From: Deltaproteobacteria bacterium
GTDB lineage: Bacteria > Desulfobacterota > DSM-4660 > Desulfatiglandales > Desulfatiglandaceae
Length of the DNA: 5,268 nt
Reading direction: 5' to 3'
NCBI GenBank assembly: GCA_019313765.1
Contig: JAFDAP010000159.1
Location: forward strand, 1-5,268
Under the pieces are notes generated by a model. The model had not been told where the DNA came from, searched no databases, and saw nothing but the letters and a program-made list of their open reading frames with translations. Shown in pieces: positions 1-5,268 of the stretch. A program made the translations under genes and the position numbers. The first letter of the stretch is position 1. Each line of letters starts with the position of its first letter.

Positions 1-43
1 TCTTTGTAACCAATACTGTGCTATTGTGTGCTCCAAAAAGAAT

Positions 44-57
44 GGAAGGTGCATAAT
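44..57 (+). promoter_or_regulatory. Ribosome-binding site that fixes the start of the LolA-like gene
   Basis: GGAAGG at 44-49 lies 8 nt before ATG 58, a normal Shine-Dalgarno distance. It would fall inside the coding region if translation began at GTG 28, so it decides in favour of ATG 58, which also gives a standard signal-peptide N-terminus. Confidence 0.7.
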
Positions 58-855
58 ATGAAAAAGATAATAATATGTTATATGGTGCTTTTATTGTTGA
101 TCCCCTTTGCCGCCCATGCCGGTGAACTTACCGGCAGGCAAATTATTGAACTGCAAAAGGAGCGGCATGCGGTCAAAAGCGACACTGCCGACATTGTGAT
201 GTTGCTTGTGGACAGAAAGGGGAACAAAAAGCAGCGTCTTATCCAGCGCTACGGCAAGGAATTTGAAAATGGACTCAGGCGCACCCTAATTGCTTTCAAA
301 GAGCCGAAAGATATTGCAGGGACCGCACTTCTGACGTGGGAGCTTGAAGGCGGCAAGAACAAACAGTGGTTGTACCTGCCGGCACAGAAAAAGATGCAGC
401 GCATCGCGGGCCAGAGCGGGAAGGGCGCCTTTATGGGGACCGATTTTACATATGAAGACTTACAGCCTGATGCCATTAAAAACTATAATTATAACCTTTT
501 GGACGCTGAAAAGGTGGACAAAGCGGATTGTTACGTCATAGAGATCACACCGGCTACAAAGGAAAAGCAAAAGGAAAGCGCCTATTCCAGGCGCGTGATC
601 TGGGTCAGGAAAGACATCGTTTTCACGGTGAAAATCGAATTTTACGACAGGCGGGGCAGGTTGTTCAAAACCCAGACCAACCATGACCTGGTAAATCTCG
701 AAGAGACAGTCTGGATGGCAAAAAAGTCCCTTATGTCCAATCACAAGAAAAGGCATAAAACACTGATGGGCGTGAAAGACCGGAAGATCAATGTTTTCAT
801 TGACGACACGGTGTTTACCGAACGGTTTATCCTGTCCGGCAAACATATCAGGTAG
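58..855 (+). CDS. Periplasmic LolA-like protein (outer membrane lipoprotein-sorting protein family, PF17131-like)
   Basis: Encodes 265 residues from ATG 58. A signal peptide is clear: MKK, a hydrophobic core at residues 4-18, then a cleavage site AHA|GE after residue 21. Cys7 is not in a lipobox, so the product should be a soluble periplasmic protein. The central block matches my recollection of the LolA-like PF17131 family: a 'FKEPKDIAGTALLTWE' stretch (80-95), 'QWLYLPAQKKMQRI' (103-116), and 'FMGTDFTYEDL' (125-135). The C-terminal half (about 155-260) alternates short beta-type segments, as in a LolA half-barrel that holds acyl chains. Family members are often encoded beside RND/MMPL transporters, as here. 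The inferred role is to carry or shield a hydrophobic substrate between the pump and the outer membrane; true Lol-type lipoprotein sorting is not shown. An upstream in-frame GTG at 28 would add ten residues ahead of the signal peptide and lacks a good ribosome site, so ATG 58 is preferred. Family call is strong, function is inferred. Confidence 0.88.
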   Translation: MKKIIICYMVLLLLIPFAAHAGELTGRQIIELQKERHAVKSDTADIVMLLVDRKGNKKQRLIQRYGKEFENGLRRTLIAFKEPKDIAGTALLTWELEGGKNKQWLYLPAQKKMQRIAGQSGKGAFMGTDFTYEDLQPDAIKNYNYNLLDAEKVDKADCYVIEITPATKEKQKESAYSRRVIWVRKDIVFTVKIEFYDRRGRLFKTQTNHDLVNLEETVWMAKKSLMSNHKKRHKTLMGVKDRKINVFIDDTVFTERFILSGKHIR

Positions 856-866
856 CCGGGACCCTG

Positions 867-879
867 AAAGGATCTGTTA
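867..879 (+). promoter_or_regulatory. Ribosome-binding site of the transporter gene
   Basis: AAAGGA at 867-872 is 7 nt from ATG 880, a good Shine-Dalgarno placement. A second in-frame ATG at 892 has only GGAAG 3 nt before it, too close for efficient initiation, so 880 is chosen. The site lies in the 24-nt gap after the LolA-like gene. Confidence 0.6.
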
Positions 880-896
880 ATGCGGAAGTTAATGCG
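876..896 (+). repeat. 9-bp direct repeat GTTAATGCG over the transporter start codon
   Basis: GTTAATGCG occurs at 876-884 and again at 888-896, exactly 12 nt apart, so both copies place an ATG in the same reading frame (MRKL and MRFS). The repeat is perfect but short; it may be a small tandem duplication or chance. Confidence 0.5.
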
Positions 897-3627
897 CTTC
901 AGCTATAATCATCCCTGGACTGTCCTTATTTTTCTCGCTGTTATTCTAACCCTGGCCGCCCTCCGGATTCCACACCTCAGAACTGACCCCTCGGCCGAGG
1001 GTATGATGGTTGAGAACGACCCTGCCAGACATTTCTATGAAGACACCGTAAAGACCTTCGGCACTGACAGGGTCAGTGTCATTTTTGTGCGGGACGACAA
1101 ATTATTCACGCCCGAAAAGCTCAAGCTTCTCGAAAGTCTTGTCTTTGAGCTGGAAAACATTCCGGCCGTGATCAGGGTTGAGAGCCTGTTTTCGGTCACG
1201 GACTTTAAGAACGAGGAAGGTTTTTTAAACAGCGCTCCCCTCATCGACTGGATCCCTGAGACCGAAGAAGAGGCCCAACAGGTCAAACGGAACGCCTTGC
1301 GAAATCCCGTTGTGGCCGGACGTCTGGTTTCCAAAAACGGCACGGCCACGGCCATCAGAATCTCCATTGAACCCGATGTTTCGAATCCTGATTTTTACCG
1401 GGAGCTTACGGATCGAATAGAGGGCATTATCAGGCCCTTTGATATGGAATTTCAGAGGATTTTTCAGCAAGGCAACGCCTATCTGCGTACTACCATATCC
1501 GACATGATGGTCCAGGACCAGCGCCGGCTGGTGCCGCTGTCCATGATCGTGCTGCTTCTGGCCCTGATCTTGAGCACAAGGTCCATAAGTGGTGCGGCCC
1601 TGCCGCTAATAACATCCGGGACAAGCATCATCTTAACGGTGGGGTTTATGAGCATTGCAGAAATTCCATTGAACATCCTCACCATCATTGTCCCATCCCT
1701 CATCATTGTTATCGGCTCTACCGAGGATATCCACCTGCTTTCCGAATACTCCGAAGGCATTCGCCTGAAAAACGGTAAGGCCCTGGCCGTGGAATTCATG
1801 ATTTCAAAAATGGGCACTGTGGTCATGGTCACTGCCTTGACCACATTTCTCGGGTTCCTGTCCATTTGCGTGAACAAGATTACTATCCTGAGACAGTTCG
1901 GCATGGCCGCGTCCTTCGGTCTTTTTGTTAACCCCCTTGTCACCGGTCTTCTTGTGCCGGTCTATTTCCGGTTTTTCGGGACACGTGGAAGCGAGTCAAA
2001 GGCTAAGAAGGCGTACCGGCAAGGGCGGTCGCTCTTCGACAGCCTGGCCAGGACCTTTACCAGGCTGGTCAGTACCCGCAAAAGGGCCGTCCTTTTTGTT
2101 TTTTTCGGACTTACCGCGGCCATCGGCGCATTCAGCTTCCGGGTCCAGTTGAACAACGATATCTTAGGGGTTTTCAGGAAAGACTCCCTGGTTGTCAGGC
2201 AGATAAATGAAATGAGCCGGGAACTGGCCGGGGCACAGATCTTTTTTATCCGGATAAGCAGCGGGCATGAAGGCATTTTTAAAGACCCCGAAAATCTGGC
2301 CCAGATTGACGCAATCCAGGATTTTATCCGGAAGCAGGGACTGTTTGACAAAAGCGTATCCCTTGTGGATTTATTGCAACTCATTAACCGTGAAATGCAC
2401 GGGGGCGATCCTGCCGAAGCGGTCCTTCCTGTAACTGTTCAAGAGGTCTCCCAATACCTGCTCTTTTTGCACGACAATGATTTAGAGCGCTATGCGTCTC
2501 CTGACTTCAGCGAAGTCAACATTCTGGTCAGTCATAACCTCAATTCTTCCTACGAGCAAAAGAAAGCGATCGAGGGGCTCGGGTCTTTTATTGAAAAAAA
2601 CCTGAACCCCCATTTTAAATATGCGTTTACCGGCGAAAGCATCCTCACGCTCAGGGCCGCCGACTCCATTGCCACGGGACAGGCCAAATCGATTACGCTC
2701 CTGCTGATCATCATCTTCATTGTCATGTCTGTCATGTTTTTAAACGCAAAGGCCGGGCTCCTGTCCCTTGTGCCCAATATCCTTCCCATTATTGTCTATT
2801 TCGGCGTCATGGGTATTTTTTCCATTCCCCTGAACATCGGCACGGCCATGGTTGCGGCTATTGCCATTGGCATTGTGGTGGATGACACCATCCATTTTAT
2901 GACCCGCTATAATTCGGAAATGCACAGGCTCAAGGACCAGGACCAGGCCATGCGGGTCTGTCTTGAGAGGGAAATCCGGCCGGTTTTTGCCACGTCAATA
3001 GCACTGGCCCTCGGGTTCGCGGTGCTGACCTTCTCCAATTTTGTCTCCATTATCCATTTCGGTGTTCTTTCCGCCTTGGTTATGGTCGTGGCCCTTTTGG
3101 GCGACATGCTGGTAACGCCGATTCTCCTTTCCTCCACGAGACTCCTGACCCTGTGGGACATGCTCAGCCTGCACTTGAGAAAGGAGGTTATCGAACAATC
3201 GGAGTTTTTCAGGGACATGAGGCCATGGCAGATAAAGAAGATAGTCCTGCTTGGACGGATCAGGGATGCAAAGGCCGGAGAGCATATCTTTCGCGAGTGG
3301 GATGAAGGAGACAGCATGTCTCTTATTTTAGAGGGGCGGGCCCATGCATACAGCGTCCAGGAAAAGACCGGCAAGGAGGTCTCGTATGCCCAGTTCAGTC
3401 CCGGAGATGTTTTTGGGGAAATATGCATGTTAGACACGTGTCCCCGGTCGGCCAATGTAAGGGCGACCACGGACATCAAATATGTGGAAATCACCAGGGA
3501 TGACTTCCAGCGGCTCCACATGCTCTATCCCCATATTGCCAGCAAGGCATTCCGCAATCTGGCCCGGATCCTTGGCCACAGGTTAGTCATAAGTGACTGG
3601 ATGTATCTGGAAAAAATAAAGGAGTGA
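880..3627 (+). CDS. RND/MMPL-family (HAE3-type) inner-membrane transporter with C-terminal cyclic-nucleotide-binding domain
   Basis: Encodes 915 residues. Layout read by eye: TM1 (about 13-30), large periplasmic loop 1 (31-215), TM2-TM6 (about 217-362), TM7 (402-420), periplasmic loop 2 (421-602), TM8-TM12 (about 604-750), a helical linker, then a CNB domain (about 776-905). This is the duplicated 6+6 RND fold. After TM1 the 'LRTDPSAEGMM' segment, and after TM7 'VQLNNDILGVFRKDS', are the paired post-TM signatures of HAE3/MMPL proteins. TM10 carries 'GIVVDDTIHF' (664-673) and TM4 'GSTEDIHLL' (279-287), the likely proton-relay positions. Loops of this size and the absence of an encoded HlyD-type adaptor suggest export of a hydrophobic or lipid-like compound powered by proton flow. 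About 770 residues make up the transporter, usual for HAE3; the extra ~140 are the CNB domain, which topology places in the cytoplasm. AAAGGA at 867-872 sits 7 nt before ATG 880. The gap from the LolA-like gene is 24 nt. Substrate unknown. Confidence 0.93.
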   Translation: MRKLMRFSYNHPWTVLIFLAVILTLAALRIPHLRTDPSAEGMMVENDPARHFYEDTVKTFGTDRVSVIFVRDDKLFTPEKLKLLESLVFELENIPAVIRVESLFSVTDFKNEEGFLNSAPLIDWIPETEEEAQQVKRNALRNPVVAGRLVSKNGTATAIRISIEPDVSNPDFYRELTDRIEGIIRPFDMEFQRIFQQGNAYLRTTISDMMVQDQRRLVPLSMIVLLLALILSTRSISGAALPLITSGTSIILTVGFMSIAEIPLNILTIIVPSLIIVIGSTEDIHLLSEYSEGIRLKNGKALAVEFMISKMGTVVMVTALTTFLGFLSICVNKITILRQFGMAASFGLFVNPLVTGLLVPVYFRFFGTRGSESKAKKAYRQGRSLFDSLARTFTRLVSTRKRAVLFVFFGLTAAIGAFSFRVQLNNDILGVFRKDSLVVRQINEMSRELAGAQIFFIRISSGHEGIFKDPENLAQIDAIQDFIRKQGLFDKSVSLVDLLQLINREMHGGDPAEAVLPVTVQEVSQYLLFLHDNDLERYASPDFSEVNILVSHNLNSSYEQKKAIEGLGSFIEKNLNPHFKYAFTGESILTLRAADSIATGQAKSITLLLIIIFIVMSVMFLNAKAGLLSLVPNILPIIVYFGVMGIFSIPLNIGTAMVAAIAIGIVVDDTIHFMTRYNSEMHRLKDQDQAMRVCLEREIRPVFATSIALALGFAVLTFSNFVSIIHFGVLSALVMVVALLGDMLVTPILLSSTRLLTLWDMLSLHLRKEVIEQSEFFRDMRPWQIKKIVLLGRIRDAKAGEHIFREWDEGDSMSLILEGRAHAYSVQEKTGKEVSYAQFSPGDVFGEICMLDTCPRSANVRATTDIKYVEITRDDFQRLHMLYPHIASKAFRNLARILGHRLVISDWMYLEKIKE
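3205..3594 (+). other. Cyclic-nucleotide-binding (CRP/cNMP-type) domain fused to the transporter C-terminus
   Basis: Covers transporter residues about 776-905. It opens with 'FFRDMRPWQIKKI', like the N-terminal helices of CRP-type domains, then 'AKAGEHIFREWDEGDSMSLILEGRA' spread over 798-821, with the Gly-turn pattern of the beta-roll (G-x-x-I-F, E-G-D, I-L-E-G). The phosphate-binding cassette is 'FGEICMLDTCPRSANVRA' (845-862): Gly846, Glu847, Arg856 and Ser857 line up by eye with the E. coli CRP cassette GEL...RSAWVRA, whose Glu and Arg contact ribose and phosphate. A final helix (about 883-905) ends the protein shortly afterwards, so there is no helix-turn-helix and no kinase or cyclase partner. 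It is most simply a cytoplasmic sensor acting on the pump. The CRP Thr/Ser pair that reads adenine is not evident in the last helix, so the ligand may not be cAMP, or the domain may be structural. Confidence 0.9.
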
Positions 3628-3628
3628 T
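3618..3628 (+). promoter_or_regulatory. Ribosome-binding site of the barrel gene, embedded in the end of the transporter gene
   Basis: AAAGGAG (3618-3624) overlaps the last codons of the transporter gene. The transporter stop TGA is at 3625-3627, one base (3628) follows, and ATG begins at 3629. Spacing from GGAG is 4 nt, on the short side. A ribosome ending on the transporter would cover the next start, so translational coupling is likely. Confidence 0.65.
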
Positions 3629-5185
3629 ATGCGAAAAATAACTTTGTCCTGTTTGTTTTGTCTGGTGTTGTCCTTGTTCGCATTTTCTGTTTTTGCGGCT
3701 GAACCGGATCTTTTGGACGAGCTCGATTCTGTGATGGAATCGGGAAAGAAAGAAGGCGCCAAAAGGGAGGCTTTAAAACCGGCTGACGAAAAGGATCTAC
3801 CAGGCCAGATCGGCAGGCATTTTAATGCCGAACTCCGTTTGCGTGGACATCATTTTTTTGAAACAGCACCTGATCTTTTAATTGATACTGACACGCACGC
3901 CAACGTGGGAGAGGCCCGTTTAAATTGCTCCACCTGGATGGGAAAGGATTTCTGGTCGTTGCACGTGGCGGGCTGGCTTGAGGCCGGAACCCAGGACAAC
4001 ACTTATAAGGGCGTTAGCCCCGTTGGAAGGGACACGGACCGCCACAGGCGATATGCGGAACTCAATGAGATCTACTTTATCCTGTCCTCAGAGAATGTTG
4101 ACCTGACCTCAGGGAAAAAGATCTTTAAAAACGGGATTTCCACCATCTATTCCCCGGCCAACCGCTACCGATCTCTGGACCTGAACGATCCCCTGGACTT
4201 CAAGGATTTCGGATTATGGCAGGCCACTTTGGACTATTACGCAGGCGACACCACATACACGGCAGCCGTATTGCCGGTGTTCCAACCCCTGAAAGTTCCT
4301 GATATCCGCTCGCCCTGGATGGCCGGGAGTTTTGCCTGGGACGTGCCTGATTTTGACCTTAAATTTGGCAAGGCACAACCACCCCCATTTAATTTTAATA
4401 TCCCGCCCGGCTCTCTGAAGGAGCTTATCGAACTGCTTTATTATTTCTGGGACCTGTTTTTCAATGAACCCCAATTTTCAAACCTGATTTCCAACAGGAC
4501 CGTCACTGTTAAGCAGGAATTGCCCGGGAGCAGTCCTGAAGATTACGGGTGGTTCGGTCGCGTCAAGACCTCTTTAGGACTGTGGGACGTGTTTGTTTCC
4601 GCCTACCACGGACCCGGCTTTTACCCGGTTATCAAGGTGGAGGACCGGGGCAACGTGGTTGCGATCATCATGGAGAATCCCAATGTCTTTAATCTCGCGG
4701 CCGGGTTTTCAACGACCTGGAAGGATTTTGAATTCCACGGTGAAGCCCTTTACAACCATACAGATCACCACAAGGATGATAATTATATAAATTACGTGGG
4801 CGGCGTGACCTATACTGACAGGGATTTTGCCCGGAAGCTGCACTTGGACAGGATTGACCTGACAGTGGAATACGCAGGTGAGGTAATCACTTCCGACCAG
4901 GACCGGAGAGGATATGTGATCAATTCGCGCTACGCCCGGATCGGACGGGATGATATTTTTGCCAGCGCCCGGATAGGTGTGAATGATGATATAACTCTCC
5001 ACTATCTGGCGGACATTGTCTTTTGGAACAGGTCCCGGTTCCACCGGGTCGGCGCTTCCTATCGTATACAGCCCGGCCTGGTCCTGGGACTTGATTTTGA
5101 ATTTTTCGACGGTGACAGGCTGAGCTATTTCGGTCGCTGGCGCAACAACGACAGGGTTATTACCACCCTGAAATGGAGTTTTTAG
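3629..5185 (+). CDS. Outer-membrane beta-barrel protein of the RND/LolA-like operon (family not firmly identified)
   Basis: Encodes 518 residues. The signal peptide is clear (MRK, hydrophobic 5-22, cleavage near VFA|AEP after residue 23); Cys8 and Cys11 lie in its hydrophobic core and are not in a lipobox. A charged, probably helical segment (27-60) precedes the barrel. From about 64 onward the sequence shows repeated amphipathic strands with aromatic girdle residues, such as 'FNAELRLRG', 'WSLHVAGWLEAG', 'FEFHGEALYNH' and 'IDLTVEYAGE'. It ends '...VITTLKWSF', with Phe last and hydrophobic or aromatic residues at alternate positions (Trp516, Leu514), the BAM insertion signal of outer-membrane proteins. 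The segment 'SPANRYRSLDLNDPLDF' followed by a strand and 'AVLPVFQP' (175-220) recalls the DUF1302-type barrels found near RND genes, but this link is weak. The gene follows the transporter by 1 nt, so a role as the outer-membrane end of the same export route is likely. A general porin is the main alternative. Confidence 0.85.
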   Translation: MRKITLSCLFCLVLSLFAFSVFAAEPDLLDELDSVMESGKKEGAKREALKPADEKDLPGQIGRHFNAELRLRGHHFFETAPDLLIDTDTHANVGEARLNCSTWMGKDFWSLHVAGWLEAGTQDNTYKGVSPVGRDTDRHRRYAELNEIYFILSSENVDLTSGKKIFKNGISTIYSPANRYRSLDLNDPLDFKDFGLWQATLDYYAGDTTYTAAVLPVFQPLKVPDIRSPWMAGSFAWDVPDFDLKFGKAQPPPFNFNIPPGSLKELIELLYYFWDLFFNEPQFSNLISNRTVTVKQELPGSSPEDYGWFGRVKTSLGLWDVFVSAYHGPGFYPVIKVEDRGNVVAIIMENPNVFNLAAGFSTTWKDFEFHGEALYNHTDHHKDDNYINYVGGVTYTDRDFARKLHLDRIDLTVEYAGEVITSDQDRRGYVINSRYARIGRDDIFASARIGVNDDITLHYLADIVFWNRSRFHRVGASYRIQPGLVLGLDFEFFDGDRLSYFGRWRNNDRVITTLKWSF

Positions 5186-5188
5186 AAA

Positions 5189-5204
5189 GGCGGCTTTAGC
5201 CTCC
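5189..5204 (+). other. Weak hairpin after the operon, not a convincing terminator
   Basis: GGCGGC-TTTA-GCCTCC can fold into a 6-bp stem with one internal mismatch, starting 4 nt after the barrel stop codon. No T-tract follows (the next bases are CCTGGCAC), so intrinsic termination is doubtful. It could stabilise the 3' end of the mRNA or be chance. Confidence 0.25.
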
Positions 5205-5228
5205 CCTGGCACTGGTCCTTGTATACCC

Positions 5229-5256
5229 TTGACACCGTGGCTATGGTAATTATCAG
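5229..5256 (+). promoter_or_regulatory. Candidate sigma70-type promoter pointing out of the window
   Basis: A perfect -35 hexamer TTGACA (5229-5234) is followed after 16 nt by TATCAG (5251-5256), matching TATAAT at four of six positions. It would drive a gene beginning beyond 5268. It lies within the 83-base tail after the operon, where no coding sequence is supported. One good hexamer and one fair hexamer give only modest support. Confidence 0.3.
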
Positions 5257-5268
5257 TTTTACAAGCAG

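Noticed and set aside
4..27. Promoter for the operon in the first bases (TTGTAA ... TATTGT)
   Set aside because: The two hexamer-like sequences are only 12 nt apart and poorly matched; the real promoter is probably upstream of the window.
28..57. Upstream in-frame GTG start for the LolA-like gene
   Set aside because: It would put ten mostly polar and charged residues before a standard MKK signal peptide and lacks a good Shine-Dalgarno, while ATG 58 has GGAAGG 8 nt upstream.
1479..1943. 154-residue open frame on the - strand
   Set aside because: Antisense to TM2-TM6 of the transporter; the Met/Arg/Ile-rich translation reflects reverse complements of hydrophobic codons.
2931..2948. Short tandem repeat GACCAG GACCAG in the transporter gene
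   Set aside because: Only two copies of six bases encoding Asp-Gln-Asp-Gln in a cytoplasmic loop; ordinary coding sequence.
2907..3521. 204-residue open frame on the - strand
   Set aside because: It lies fully antisense to TM10-TM12 and the CNB domain of the transporter; its translation is low-complexity Ser/Arg/Lys-rich without recognisable motifs, a shadow of a well-supported gene.
4709..5212. 167-residue open frame on the - strand beginning in the tail after the operon
   Set aside because: Almost all of it is antisense to the barrel gene, whose reading frame ends in a proper C-terminal signal; no ribosome site or family resemblance was seen.
5207..5223. Sigma54-like promoter (TGGCAC ... 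TTGT)
   Set aside because: The -24 element TGGCAC is perfect, but the -12 element reads TTGT in place of TTGC and is one base too far away; sigma54 promoters tolerate little change in this spacing.

Overview
The window holds one compact, complete three-gene transcription unit, all on the + strand, and almost nothing else. In order it encodes: a secreted periplasmic LolA-like protein (58-855); a 915-residue RND/MMPL-type inner-membrane transporter with a cyclic-nucleotide-binding (CNB) domain fused to its C-terminus (880-3627); and an outer-membrane beta-barrel protein with a signal peptide and a C-terminal Phe (3629-5185). The gaps between genes are 24 nt and 1 nt, each gene has its own Shine-Dalgarno, and no terminator or promoter is evident inside the unit, so an operon is very likely.

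The host is a Gram-negative (diderm) bacterium: a periplasmic carrier, an RND pump and an outer-membrane barrel make sense only there. The mixed codon use with roughly balanced GC (estimated by eye), and the pairing of a PF17131-type LolA-like protein with an HAE3-type RND protein, fit Desulfobacterota (former Deltaproteobacteria). That placement is inference; no phylogenetic marker is present.

Taken together the genes look like a trans-envelope path for a hydrophobic or lipid-like substrate. The RND protein would move it out of the inner membrane, the LolA-like protein would shield it across the periplasm, and the barrel would receive or release it at the outer membrane. No HlyD/AcrA-type adaptor and no TolC-type channel is encoded here, unlike a drug-efflux cassette. 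The unusual element is the cytoplasmic CNB domain on the pump, which suggests that transport could be gated by a cytosolic nucleotide ligand. The substrate cannot be read from the sequence.

Flanks: positions 1-57 hold only the ribosome-binding region of the first gene and no convincing promoter. Positions 5186-5268 hold a weak hairpin without a T-tract and a plausible sigma70-like promoter pointing out of the window. No RNA genes, mobile elements, CRISPR arrays or large repeats were seen.
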